From JACRGC01 sp041305345 (GTDB taxonomy: Archaea > Micrarchaeota > Micrarchaeia > Norongarragalinales > SBBD01), in the NCBI GenBank assembly GCA_041305345.1, contig JBFYLP010000006.1, positions 310,001-374,000 of the forward strand: 64,000 nt of DNA. The letters are read 5' to 3'. The translations under genes were made by a program, and so were the position numbers. Shown here in pieces: positions 18,146 through 26,875 of the stretch (position 1 is its first letter; every line of letters starts with the position of its first letter). Below the pieces are notes generated by a model. That model was not told the origin of the DNA, made no database searches, and was given only the letters and a program-made list of their open reading frames with translations.

Positions 18146-19403
18146 GCTCCCACTCAATGAACCTGCCCTTGAACCTTTCAATTGCGTCAAGGATCAGCCT
18201 TGATGAATTCCCTTCGCCATACGGGTTCGCCCTGCGCCTCATCTGCGAGTTGACTTGCCCGTTTGCCACTTTCCTTAGGACCTCAAGCACTTTTGCCTTG
18301 GATTCTGGTTTTGCAAGCACGTTCACTCCCGCTTCAACGGATTCGGGCCTGTCGGTCACATACCTCAGGGTTACTGTTGGCACGTGCAGCGCGGCTGTTT
18401 CCTCCTGGATGCTCCCGGAATCGGTAGCAACGAACCTGCACCGGCTTATGAAGAACATTATGTCGGAATACCTCGGGATTTCGGAGACTCGCCTAAGGTT
18501 CGGATGCCTCCTCAATTCGCCTTCCAAACCGAATTGCTTGATTGCCTCCTGCGTCCCGGGCCTCACCGACCAGAGCACCTGGAACCCTTCATCGCTCAGC
18601 TCTGCAAGCGCCTCCACGATGGCCCGAAACCTTTCCCGGTGGATCAGGTTTTCCCTCCGATGGCAGGAGAAGTAGACGAGCTTCCTTCGAAAATCAAAAC
18701 CCAGCTTCTCGAAGAACTTTTTGCTCTTCTGGCCCTTCTTGGCTGCGAATATCGCCGCATCAACAACCGTGTTTCCAACAACGAGAATCCTCTCCTTCCT
18801 GAAGCCCTCGTTTAGCAAATTTTTCCGGTTCGTTTCGGTTGCGGCGAAGAACAAATCCGAGCACGCATCCGAAACGCGCGTGTCTATCTGCTCGGGGAAG
18901 GGCTCCTTTGAAAAGGTCCTAAGGCCTGCTTCCACGTGGCCAATGGGGATGATGTTCAACGATGCTGCAATTGCGCCGGCCATACTGGTTAGCGTATCGC
19001 CGTGCGTTAGCAGTATGTCAAGGCCCTTGAGATCCCCCTCAAGCAATTTGTTCAATTCCAGGATAATGCTGCCCACGGTCTTTGCGGGATTCGGCCTCCT
19101 TGTAACCACCCTGGTTGCAAGGTTCTCGAATTTCTTCGAGATTCCCAAATCCGCCATCTCATCGATATTGTAAGCGATCCTTGATGCGTGCACCCCGATG
19201 CGTTTCACCATCCCATACTGCACTAGGTGGTGCGGCGGGAAGGGCAGGTCCAGATCCCGGTAGACGCCCTCGAACAAGTGATAGGGGAAATGCTGCGATG
19301 TATGAATGAGCACCGGCCTATGGCCACGCTTCTTCGCCTCCCAATAAACCGGCGCCATCTTGATTATGTCCGGCCTGGTGCCGGTTAGAATGCCAATCTT
19401 CAA
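18135..19403 (-). CDS. UDP-N-acetylglucosamine 2-epimerase family protein
   Basis: A 422-residue WecB-family protein, longer than the 358-residue copy at 3055. Motifs: GILTGTRPDIIKMAPV, THGDTLTSMAGA, GHVEAGLRTF, PEQIDTRVSDACSD, SCHRRENL and TDSGSIQEE. The insertions and divergent motifs suggest a different specificity, for example a UDP-GlcNAc(3NAc)A- or hydrolysing-type 2-epimerase, rather than a simple duplicate. It is the first gene of the leftward run ending at asnB, and its 3' end overlaps the GT39-like gene, which suggests translational coupling. Confidence 0.86.
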   Translation of the reverse strand: MKIGILTGTRPDIIKMAPVYWEAKKRGHRPVLIHTSQHFPYHLFEGVYRDLDLPFPPHHLVQYGMVKRIGVHASRIAYNIDEMADLGISKKFENLATRVVTRRPNPAKTVGSIILELNKLLEGDLKGLDILLTHGDTLTSMAGAIAASLNIIPIGHVEAGLRTFSKEPFPEQIDTRVSDACSDLFFAATETNRKNLLNEGFRKERILVVGNTVVDAAIFAAKKGQKSKKFFEKLGFDFRRKLVYFSCHRRENLIHRERFRAIVEALAELSDEGFQVLWSVRPGTQEAIKQFGLEGELRRHPNLRRVSEIPRYSDIMFFISRCRFVATDSGSIQEETAALHVPTVTLRYVTDRPESVEAGVNVLAKPESKAKVLEVLRKVANGQVNSQMRRRANPYGEGNSSRLILDAIERFKGRFIEWEHER

Positions 19404-19491
19404 ACAAACCCCTCTCGTAAATAAAGAGAAAAAGGCTTTTTAATGTCTTGCAGTAGCTGAATCCAAAAAAAATATTGTTAAAAAAGGAAGG

Positions 19492-19545
19492 TTATTTCCT
19501 AAGGAGCGGCTTTGCAATGTTGTCATCCACCCACAATTTCCAATC
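19492..19545 (-). pseudogene. Duplicate of the secretion-ATPase C-terminus (17 codons plus stop)
   Basis: On the minus strand these 54 bases encode DWKLWVDDNIAKPLLRK and a stop, identical to the last 17 residues of the ATPase that ends at 19606. The two copies differ only at synonymous positions in four codons (Asp, Lys, Leu, Ala). The copy lies 114 nt downstream and in the same frame as the ATPase, with no other stop between. It is either the remnant of a lost paralogue or a C-terminal extension reached by readthrough of the first TAA. Confidence 0.75.
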
Positions 19546-19605
19546 GACACCCAAGGGCAAACTGCGTTTTCCCTCTCGTGTCGCCTCACCCTTTCCTTGA
19601 ATTGA

Positions 19606-21852
19606 TTATTTCCTAAGGAGCGGCTTCGCAATGTTGTCATCCACCCAAAGCTTCCAGTCCTTCAGCAGCTGCGCGTGGTCGACGGAGCCGGCCTCCTCGC
19701 GCTGCTTTTCCGCAAGGAGCATATACTTGGAATGGGTTGGCACCGTGCTTTCCGCCTCGATTATTTTTGGCAGGTCGTACTTCCGCTTCAGCTCGACGAG
19801 GTACTCTTTCGCCTCGGCCCTTGCGCGGATTTCGGCCCATATCTGGTCAATTTTTAGGCCCCTTGTGTATTCGAGCCTTTTAAGCCACTCCGAATCCTTC
19901 ATGTCCTGCTCAAAAAGCTCGATGTCATCCTTTGCGGCATTGAAGCGCATCCAGTTGAGGAAGCCATTCTCCTTGTCTGGGTCCTCCGTCCAGTGCTTCT
20001 TGATTTCAGTGATCTCAACAAGCCTCCTTGCCCTTTTCAAGGAGCCCCTGAACCTTATTTGCGTTGCCACAACTGCAAAATCAGTTGCCTTGAATGAGGT
20101 CGTTGGCACGCCCAGGTCATTAACGATACGATCCCAGATGGAATACGCGCTCTCGCCATGGATGGTGCCCATCACGACGTTGCCAACAGCGCCAACACGC
20201 ATCGCCTCGAAAAGCGCCCTGGCCTCGCCGGACCTTACTTCGCCAACAATAAGAACTGAATCCCCAAGCCTAAGCGCAGTTCGGAGGGCATCCTCCGCTG
20301 AAACATCAGCCTCGCTTTGCATCCCCAAAGGCGCCCTGGTCTTGAGGCGCTGGATGGAAAAGCCAAGCCTTTTCAAGGAGGGGACGGGAAGCTCCTGCGT
20401 ATCCTCCTGAACAATTATCCTCAAATTCTGTGCAATTTCCTGCATCATTGCCTGCAGCAATGAGGTTTTTCCAGCTCCCCTGCTTCCTACGATAAGCATC
20501 GATGCCTGGGCATCGACCATGAAAGAAAGCATCCCTGCGGCAAGCGGGTTGAACATCCGAAAATCAAGGAACTGCGCGAGCGTCCAGGGCGTTTCCTTGT
20601 GCAGCCGCAAAGCGAATGCGGTCCCATCGGCTGCAAGCGGCCGCCCGATAGTGGCTGTTCGCGTCTGCAAGTCGGGAAGGTCGAAATCCATTATCGGATG
20701 CGCCTCATCAAAGGGCCTTCCCGAAAGCGCACGGAAGCGCGAAACTAGGGATTTTGCCTCCTCCTCGGAGAAGATGATGTTCGTTTGGCACTGGCCGTAC
20801 TTGCTGTGCACGAGGTAGATTGGTTTTTCGCCGAGAGGCGAATCGATGTACACATCCGTGATCTGCCTGTCGGATAGGATTATCTCGAGTATCCCATACC
20901 CGATCGTATAGCGGGAAACGATCGTGGAGAGCTCGTCCTTCTCCTCTGCTGAAATCTTCACGCCGTTCGCAAGCGCGAGGTCGTTTATGGTGGCCATATA
21001 AATCTTCTTGAAGTACCTGCGCGCCTGCTGCATGTCAAGGAAGGAGACGGAGGATGGGCGGTGCGATGAGACGACCTCTTTTGTCTTCTCTAGCAGGAAA
21101 TACTTGTCCGGCGGAAGAGTGTATTCGGGCGGGTTGATGTAATAGAGCATCTCGACCTTCTCGGGATGCTTGTAAATGTACACCTTCGAGCCCATTATCT
21201 CGTACTGGTCGATGAGCGAGAGGTTTTCTATGCCGGAAAAGAAGATACGAGAGCCGATGAATGAAGGCTTGATTGCGGCCTCGAATATCGTATGGTAGAT
21301 GTTCCTGTCTGCGGGGATGCTCGTTAGCTGCAGCAGGTATTTTTTCATTGTTTCTATGAGCTCGGTCTTCTCCAGCTCGGAGCGGAGGAATGCGAGGGTC
21401 TTGAGGTAAACCTTCAAATCCTCCAGGGCGGATTCCGAAAGGGCCCCGCCCTTTGCAACCTGCGCCTTGATCTCCTGCAAAAGGAACAGGTAGGCGCGGA
21501 ACGGATCCCCTGGAAGGAGGTCCATAAATTGCATCACAGCCTCGTGCCGCGGCGCCAAAAGCTTCGAGTCGGATGTTGAGCCAAGGTTGCTTGGGCTCCA
21601 AACTGCCTCAGATTCGATTTTCGTGATGAGGTCGCCAATGCCCTTTAGCATCCGCGTCTGGTCCTCGTTGTAGATGCGCTCGTAATATTCGGAAAGCACG
21701 ATCTCGTCGGCATCAACTTCCCGCAGGCGCTGCACGACATCACGCATGCAAGCCGCGTACTGCGCGATGTCCGCGCCGTAAGGCGCGCCCTTGTAATTGA
21801 CGATGAGCTGCTTCTTCCCGCCCTCTGATTTTACGACGGATTCCCCGGCCAT
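19606..21852 (-). CDS. Type II/IV secretion system ATPase (GspE/VirB11-like, archaeal pilus type)
   Basis: A 748-residue ATPase. After an N-terminal domain of about 300 residues, the core has a Walker A motif near residue 460 (VGSRGAGKTS), an Asp/His box region and a Walker B-like VLIVGEVRSGEA, as in archaeal pilus and archaellum assembly ATPases. The C-terminal 120 residues are charged. ATG 21852 is preferred over the upstream 21942 start because CTTTTATAAA is centred about 33 nt before it, giving an essentially leaderless mRNA. It probably drives assembly of type IV-like pili. The pilin-signal proteins at 51585-53897 are candidate substrates but are not adjacent. No TadC-like membrane partner is nearby. 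Confidence 0.85.
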   Translation of the reverse strand: MAGESVVKSEGGKKQLIVNYKGAPYGADIAQYAACMRDVVQRLREVDADEIVLSEYYERIYNEDQTRMLKGIGDLITKIESEAVWSPSNLGSTSDSKLLAPRHEAVMQFMDLLPGDPFRAYLFLLQEIKAQVAKGGALSESALEDLKVYLKTLAFLRSELEKTELIETMKKYLLQLTSIPADRNIYHTIFEAAIKPSFIGSRIFFSGIENLSLIDQYEIMGSKVYIYKHPEKVEMLYYINPPEYTLPPDKYFLLEKTKEVVSSHRPSSVSFLDMQQARRYFKKIYMATINDLALANGVKISAEEKDELSTIVSRYTIGYGILEIILSDRQITDVYIDSPLGEKPIYLVHSKYGQCQTNIIFSEEEAKSLVSRFRALSGRPFDEAHPIMDFDLPDLQTRTATIGRPLAADGTAFALRLHKETPWTLAQFLDFRMFNPLAAGMLSFMVDAQASMLIVGSRGAGKTSLLQAMMQEIAQNLRIIVQEDTQELPVPSLKRLGFSIQRLKTRAPLGMQSEADVSAEDALRTALRLGDSVLIVGEVRSGEARALFEAMRVGAVGNVVMGTIHGESAYSIWDRIVNDLGVPTTSFKATDFAVVATQIRFRGSLKRARRLVEITEIKKHWTEDPDKENGFLNWMRFNAAKDDIELFEQDMKDSEWLKRLEYTRGLKIDQIWAEIRARAEAKEYLVELKRKYDLPKIIEAESTVPTHSKYMLLAEKQREEAGSVDHAQLLKDWKLWVDDNIAKPLLRK

Positions 21853-21880
21853 GGTTTTCAATCTGATTAAGCGGGGGCGG

Positions 21881-21890
21881 TTTATAAAAG
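21881..21890 (-). promoter_or_regulatory. TATA box of the secretion ATPase gene
   Basis: Minus-strand CTTTTATAAA lies about 30 nt upstream of ATG 21852, consistent with a leaderless archaeal transcript. Confidence 0.6.
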
Positions 21891-22005
21891 ATTGGCTGGA
21901 TGCGTTTTCCTTGGCGGAGGGATAATAAGGAACTCGGAACACGAGAGCGCCGCTGCCGCATCTTTGGAAGCGCCAATACCCCCTTTCGGAATTGGAACAA
22001 AATCA

Positions 22006-22014
22006 TTTATAAAT
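22006..22014 (+). promoter_or_regulatory. TATA box for the 22035 gene
   Basis: TTTATAAAT is centred about 25 nt before ATG 22035, predicting a leaderless transcript divergent from the secretion ATPase. Confidence 0.6.
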
Positions 22015-22034
22015 GAGCCAAGAGTAGTCTCAAT

Positions 22035-23186
22035 ATGGTCGATTTGGGAAGCGAGGCGGAGAAATTCTCCCTGCCTGCCGAGGGAAGCGAAAAGTACAAG
22101 GAGATCGCAGGAACCCTTCCTTCTGAAGAAGGAATGGCCGAAAGGGCGGGGAATGCGATCAAGGCAAACCTCAAGATCATTCTTGTTATTGCGGTAATCA
22201 TCATCGCGGGCTCCGCGATTTTCTTCCTGATGCCAAGGTCCGCATCGCTCTCAATAGAGGTATCGGAGCTTGATTCACTAGGAAGCGCGATCAAGAGCGC
22301 AACGGTTTCCATAACCGGCGAGGATGGAAAAAGCGTGGTGCAAGATAAGTTCACGGACGATTTGGGGTATGTGAAATTCAGCAGCGTTCCTGCGGGAAGG
22401 GACCTCACGCTCACGATTACGCCGCTTGGGATGGGCTTCAATAGGTATAGGAAGAACATCAGGCTTGAGCCGGATGAGGAGATGAGCCTGCAGGTGGAAA
22501 TGGAAAAAACCAACGTGCTTTCGCCGGAAAAGGGGGACTACGAATTCACGCTTGCACCAGGCTGCTCGCATACGCTCGATGTGGTTGTGAACAACCTAGA
22601 TAGTGCCGAGATCGCAACCGAACTTGTTGCGGATGAAGGGCTTGCGAAGATGATGAAGAGCGGGGGCGAAAAAGCTGTCCCGAGCGGAGGAACGGAAACG
22701 CTCACGGCAAACTTCCTAATCGAGCAGGACGCGCCGCAGGAGATCGCGGGAACGCTAAGGCTCAAATACACGAACCGCAAGATCAACGTGAAGATCAGGA
22801 GGACCGACAAGAAGCCCAAGCTGAGCGTGGATTTCGTGAATTCGGATGCAAAGGACATCAAGACTAGCGTTTTGGAGCTTCCCGCAATAAGAAAATCTAC
22901 AGTCAAGGTGAGGAACACTGCAAGCTCCGGCGCGATGGCACTTACTGCGGTGAAGGTTCTTGTGAAGGGCGAATTTGCGCCGTGGGCGCAGCTGGATACC
23001 TCAAGCGTAGAAGAGGCGAATGCCAACCGCGGGATCCAGCCCGGAAGCGAGGTGTTAATTCCGATGACAGTAACCATCCCGCAGGGCACTGCCGCAAACC
23101 CATACCTTGGCGAGCTCTCGGTATCAAGCTCCTGCGAGGCCAAATCCATCCCCCTAAGTGCGGAAATCGAGCAGGATGCTGCCTAA
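22035..23186 (+). CDS. Single-pass membrane protein with extracytoplasmic beta-sandwich domains, function unknown
   Basis: A 383-residue protein. About 45 cytoplasmic residues precede one helix (near residues 49-68, IILVIAVIIIAGSAIFFL), and the rest is predicted outside. The outer part starts with a carboxypeptidase-regulatory or Ig-like module (SATVSITGEDGKSV). Two or more NEW3/COG1470-like beta domains follow, with patterns such as CSHTLDVVVNNLDSAEIA and STVKVRNTASSGAMALT. It is divergent from the pilus-type ATPase with 182 nt between starts, so a role in surface assembly is possible but inferred only from position. The exact family is not recognised. Confidence 0.7.
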   Translation: MVDLGSEAEKFSLPAEGSEKYKEIAGTLPSEEGMAERAGNAIKANLKIILVIAVIIIAGSAIFFLMPRSASLSIEVSELDSLGSAIKSATVSITGEDGKSVVQDKFTDDLGYVKFSSVPAGRDLTLTITPLGMGFNRYRKNIRLEPDEEMSLQVEMEKTNVLSPEKGDYEFTLAPGCSHTLDVVVNNLDSAEIATELVADEGLAKMMKSGGEKAVPSGGTETLTANFLIEQDAPQEIAGTLRLKYTNRKINVKIRRTDKKPKLSVDFVNSDAKDIKTSVLELPAIRKSTVKVRNTASSGAMALTAVKVLVKGEFAPWAQLDTSSVEEANANRGIQPGSEVLIPMTVTIPQGTAANPYLGELSVSSSCEAKSIPLSAEIEQDAA

Positions 23187-23256
23187 GGCGCCTGTACTGC
23201 CAGCTGATTTAGCGCGGATTTATTACCATTTATGCCATATAACCATCCAGAGGCAT

Positions 23257-25563
23257 ATGATCACGCGCCTGCACCTCAAGAGATGGAAGTCGCACGAGGA
23301 TACGGAACTGCGCTTTACCAAGGGCACTAACCTCTTCATCGGCAAGATGGGTTCGGGCAAATCATCAGTTATGGATGCAATCAGCTTTGGGCTGTTTGGT
23401 ACCTTCCCGGCACTCAAGAGCAGGAAGGTTAAGATCGAAGAGCTCGTAATGCAGCGGCCAAGGCCACACTCAACTGCGGAAGTTGAACTTGAGTTCGAAT
23501 TGGGAAGAAAAAAATACAAGGTGGTTAGGCACGCTGGCATCAAGGCCACTTCTGCGCAGCTATTCGAGGAGGGAAAACTGATTGAAGCGCAGACATCAAG
23601 GGTTTCCGAGCTTGTCGAATCCATCCTGAAAATAGATTACGACCTCTTCTCCAGGATCATTTATGCGGAGCAGAACCGCATAGATTACCTGCTCACCCTT
23701 CCGAAGGGCGAGAGGAAGAAGCAGATCGACGAGTTGCTTGGCATATCGAGATTCGAGGAAGTGAGGCAGAATTCGGGAACCGCAATCAACCAGCTCCAGG
23801 CGGAAAAATCCGAGGCGCAAAGGTTCCTTGATGGCACTGGTCCGGAGGAATTGAGGAAGGAGAAGGCTGCAGTTGAGGAGGATGCGAAGAATTCCCAGGA
23901 AAAAAGGCACCAGCTTCAGCACGGCCTTTCGGAAACCAACGCAAGGCTTAGGGAAGCTGCAAAGAGGCTTGCCGAGTATGAGAAAGCCGAATCGGAGCAC
24001 GCTTGGATGCAAAGGGAGATGGCAAGCGTTGAGGCGCTCATTTCGGAGAAGAACCGTGAGCTTAAGGAAGGGGGAGCGGTGAAAAAAGAGGGCGTTACAG
24101 GGTTGAGGCGGGAAATTACATTGCTGGAAAAGGAAATGACTGAAAAAAATGCATCGTTGCAAGCGCATACGGCGGAATGCGCCGACATGGGCGCAAGGCT
24201 CGGGCTTGGTAAGAGGGAATTGGCAAAGCTAAAGGCAAGGGAGGATGAGAAAAAGGCCCTCCTGCAAAGGATTGTGGTAATTGGGAGTAGCGAAAAATTG
24301 GAAGGGGATCGCAAAAAGATTGAGGAGAAAGCCCGCGAGGCAAGCACGAGATTGGCAAAGCTGCAAGCAGAGGCGCAGGAACTTAAAAAGTCATCCGCGG
24401 CTCTTAAGGGAACGGATGCGAAGTGCCCTACTTGCGATGCGGATTTGGATGCGAAAAGGAAGGCGGAGCTGCTTGAAAACAAGCTCAAGGCATTAGGACT
24501 TCTGGAGCCCGAAATGCACGCCTTGACGCAGGAAATTTCCAGCGATGGGAAGATGCTAGCCGAAGCAAGCGGAAAAATCGATGATGCAAGGCGGATCGAG
24601 CTTAAGTTAAAGGAGATGGAAGGGTCCGTAATTGAGAAGGAAACGCTGCTTTCCGAAATTGCAAGGCTCGAAAAGCTTGAGCTAGACGTGAGGGGAAAAC
24701 GGGACGCTGAAGCGGCATCGCTTAGGCAATTGCAGGATACACTTTCAAAGCTCAACTCGGAAGTCCTCAAGGCGGAAAGAAGTGCGAGGCTGGATGGCGA
24801 GATCAGGGAACTTGAGGGAAGGAAGGCGCAGCTGCAAACGAAGGCTGGGAAAATTCGACACAGACCCGAGGAACTGCAAAAGGAGAGGCAGGCGGTGCTT
24901 GAAGCTGAGAAGGAAACATCGAAATTGCTTTCGGAGATCGGTTCGGTTTCAGAGATGCTTGCACTAAAGCAGCGAAAGCTTTCCGAACTGGAGGCAAAGC
25001 TAACACTAATAGTAAAGCACGAAGGCTTGATTTTGGAACTTGGTGGAAAGATCGAAAAGATGGCAGGATTCCGGGAAGCGCTCATAGAAACCCAAGCGAC
25101 AATGAGGGAGGAATTGATCGAGGCGATGAATGCGGCGATGGAAACAATATGGCAGAGCACATATCCATACAAGGATTATTCGAGGATGCGGCTTTTAGCT
25201 ACAGAGGACGATTATGCCCTTGAGCTAAGGGCAATACGCGATGAGTGGGTCCCGCTCGATACTTGTTCCGGGGGGGAGAAGAGCTGCGCTGCGCTTACGC
25301 TTAGAGTGGCATTCGCAATGGTTCTTACCCCGAACCTCTCGTGGCTTATTCTGGATGAGCCTACGCATAACCTTGATGCGCAGGCAGTGCAGATGCTAAA
25401 CCGCGCCCTTCACGACGAGCTTCCGCGGATCGTGGAGCAGACATTCATCATTACGCACGACGAAGCGCTCAAGGAGGGCGCATCGGCAAAAATCTTCTAT
25501 TTCGAGAGGGACAAGGACAACTCCGACCGCACGGTCGTTGAGGAGGTTTCTTCGGGGTATTGA
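23257..25563 (+). CDS. rad50: Rad50-like DNA repair ATPase
   Basis: A 768-residue SMC/Rad50 protein. It has an N-terminal Walker A (IGKMGSGKSSVMDAI), long coiled coils from about residues 150 to 620, a zinc hook CPTC at residues 390-393 in mid coil, an ABC signature (CSGGEKSCAAL) and Walker B/D-loop (WLILDEPTHNLD). This layout identifies Rad50, partner of Mre11 in double-strand break end processing. The open frame begins at 23158 inside the preceding gene. ATG 23257 is chosen because homology begins there (MITRLHLKRWKSHEDTEL) and AGAGG precedes it. No mre11, herA or nurA gene is adjacent, unlike many archaea. Confidence 0.92.
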   Translation: MITRLHLKRWKSHEDTELRFTKGTNLFIGKMGSGKSSVMDAISFGLFGTFPALKSRKVKIEELVMQRPRPHSTAEVELEFELGRKKYKVVRHAGIKATSAQLFEEGKLIEAQTSRVSELVESILKIDYDLFSRIIYAEQNRIDYLLTLPKGERKKQIDELLGISRFEEVRQNSGTAINQLQAEKSEAQRFLDGTGPEELRKEKAAVEEDAKNSQEKRHQLQHGLSETNARLREAAKRLAEYEKAESEHAWMQREMASVEALISEKNRELKEGGAVKKEGVTGLRREITLLEKEMTEKNASLQAHTAECADMGARLGLGKRELAKLKAREDEKKALLQRIVVIGSSEKLEGDRKKIEEKAREASTRLAKLQAEAQELKKSSAALKGTDAKCPTCDADLDAKRKAELLENKLKALGLLEPEMHALTQEISSDGKMLAEASGKIDDARRIELKLKEMEGSVIEKETLLSEIARLEKLELDVRGKRDAEAASLRQLQDTLSKLNSEVLKAERSARLDGEIRELEGRKAQLQTKAGKIRHRPEELQKERQAVLEAEKETSKLLSEIGSVSEMLALKQRKLSELEAKLTLIVKHEGLILELGGKIEKMAGFREALIETQATMREELIEAMNAAMETIWQSTYPYKDYSRMRLLATEDDYALELRAIRDEWVPLDTCSGGEKSCAALTLRVAFAMVLTPNLSWLILDEPTHNLDAQAVQMLNRALHDELPRIVEQTFIITHDEALKEGASAKIFYFERDKDNSDRTVVEEVSSGY

Positions 25564-25614
25564 CGCGTCCTGATTGCAGGCACCCGCCGTGCCCAAATCA
25601 CTGCAAACACATAC

Positions 25615-25623
25615 CTATAAATA
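25615..25623 (+). promoter_or_regulatory. TATA box for the small membrane protein pair
   Basis: CTATAAATA lies about 30 nt upstream of ATG 25651, consistent with a leaderless transcript covering the 25651 and 26003 genes. Confidence 0.55.
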
Positions 25624-25650
25624 CCGCTGCAAATTAACGGATTTAGTCAT

Positions 25651-26001
25651 ATGATCTTCTCCACAATCTGGCTTGAAATTGTCCGGGTAGTATTGGGGAT
25701 ACTCATCCTGCTGGCAATAGCCACCCTTTACAAGCTTTTCAAGAATACCAAAATCGTGCAGGAGCTTCACATCATTTCCCTCGGGTTCCTGCTTTACACA
25801 ACGCAGGCTGCTATCGGAGCGATGCAATCATACGGCTACCAGCCGCCCATCGTGTGGGCCGGATTGGAGCTAGATGAGTTCATGGAAGCCGTGATGTTCA
25901 TCGTGTTCGCCATAGGCGTTGTGAGGGTAAAAGCCATATTCGATTATTTGGAGGTAGAAGATGAGCTCATAAAGGCAATAAGGAAACTGGTGGGTCAGTA
26001 A
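25651..26001 (+). CDS. Small membrane protein, first of a paralogous pair
   Basis: A 116-residue protein with three likely helices (about residues 8-26, 40-58 and 75-93) and a charged C-terminal tail. It shares layout and local sequence with the next gene: a short polar patch (LYKLFKNTKIVQELH against VYSVFSDTKLQSAMQ), then a GFLL helix and an aromatic loop ending near a MxxYG motif. It has a leaderless-type promoter and is separated from its partner by one base. No known family is recognised. A sensor or membrane subunit is possible but not shown. Confidence 0.7.
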   Translation: MIFSTIWLEIVRVVLGILILLAIATLYKLFKNTKIVQELHIISLGFLLYTTQAAIGAMQSYGYQPPIVWAGLELDEFMEAVMFIVFAIGVVRVKAIFDYLEVEDELIKAIRKLVGQ

Positions 26002-26002
26002 T

Positions 26003-26371
26003 ATGCTAATCCTGGAAGTCGCATCGTTGCTTGCAAGCCTGCTGCTTTTTTATTACACCTACCGGGTTTATTCGGTTTTCAGCGATACCAAGCTCCAAAG
26101 TGCAATGCAGCTTCTCCTGAATGGTTTCCTTTTGCTGGTTGTTAAGGCTGCTGTTGCAATAATGAATGAATACGGTCTTCTTGCAATAACCTTCCAGGGA
26201 GGGGAGGGCGACCTGCCAGGGCTAATCTCGCTGATCGCATACATCATAATCATTGCCGCAATGGTTAGGCTAAGGAGGGTCTTCCTGGAATTCGAGGTGC
26301 AAAAGAAGGCGATCGTGATGCTCCGCACCGTGTTTGAGGGCAAGAGGCCGCCAAGCAGAAGGAACAGGTAA
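26003..26371 (+). CDS. Small membrane protein, second of a paralogous pair
   Basis: A 122-residue protein with three likely helices (about residues 4-22, 36-55 and 72-92) and a basic C-terminal tail (KRPPSRRNR). It resembles the preceding protein in spacing and in the NGFLLLVVKAA and IMNEYG motifs, so the two probably arose by tandem duplication and may form a heteromer. It starts one base after the previous stop, so translation is likely coupled. Function unknown. Confidence 0.7.
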   Translation: MLILEVASLLASLLLFYYTYRVYSVFSDTKLQSAMQLLLNGFLLLVVKAAVAIMNEYGLLAITFQGGEGDLPGLISLIAYIIIIAAMVRLRRVFLEFEVQKKAIVMLRTVFEGKRPPSRRNR

Positions 26372-26450
26372 GGCCTGCTTCCAAATTGGGCCTTTGGCAT
26401 TCCGATGTGATTAAAAGCCCAAGACCGCACCGTATTAACGGCGTTGCATT

Positions 26451-26867
26451 ATGCCCGAAGAGTTACTTAGGGAAATCACCAAAAAGGACGGCCCCAAGCT
26501 CGGACATTTTACGCTTGGAAGCTCCCCAAATCCAAAGCGTCCTGGCGTATTCCTCTACTATGAACCCCGGGCAAGGATCCTGCGCTCGGCATTGTCGCAA
26601 TATGATACGAGCGAAAAGGCGGCAGACCGGCTCCAAACCCACATTGTGGGAAGAAAACTTACCGGCCATTTGGAAATCAAACTTTTCAGCACCGCCGGCG
26701 GCACGGAGCTTAAGGCAAACGAACCCGTCTATGTAGCAATCGGCGCAAGAAGCGACGAGGGAAGGGATTTGGTCAATGTCCTGATCCGCCAACTGAGGAG
26801 AAAAGGCATTGCCAAACTTGACAGGACCGCAAGCCACTTAATTGCAATGGGCCTTCGCCGGACTTAG
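26451..26867 (+). CDS. Conserved-looking protein of unknown function
   Basis: A 138-residue soluble, basic protein (starts MPEELLREITKKDGPKLGHF) with mixed alpha/beta composition and no membrane segment. TTAAAAG occurs some 40 nt upstream and a GTATTAACGGCG stretch is closer to the ATG, but no clear ribosome binding site is visible. It converges with the antiporter gene, whose stop is 9 nt away. I do not recognise the family. Normal codon use and the absence of competing frames support a real gene. Confidence 0.6.
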   Translation: MPEELLREITKKDGPKLGHFTLGSSPNPKRPGVFLYYEPRARILRSALSQYDTSEKAADRLQTHIVGRKLTGHLEIKLFSTAGGTELKANEPVYVAIGARSDEGRDLVNVLIRQLRRKGIAKLDRTASHLIAMGLRRT

Positions 26868-26875
26868 GCCAAATT

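Noticed and set aside
19440..19640. 66-codon minus-strand frame across the duplicated ATPase tail
   Set aside because: It is in a different frame from the conserved peptide; the repeat is explained by the ATPase C-terminus, not by this frame.
23158..23256. N-terminal extension of Rad50 to the first in-frame ATG
   Set aside because: The 33 extra residues overlap the preceding gene and have no Rad50 homology; ATG 23257 has a ribosome site.
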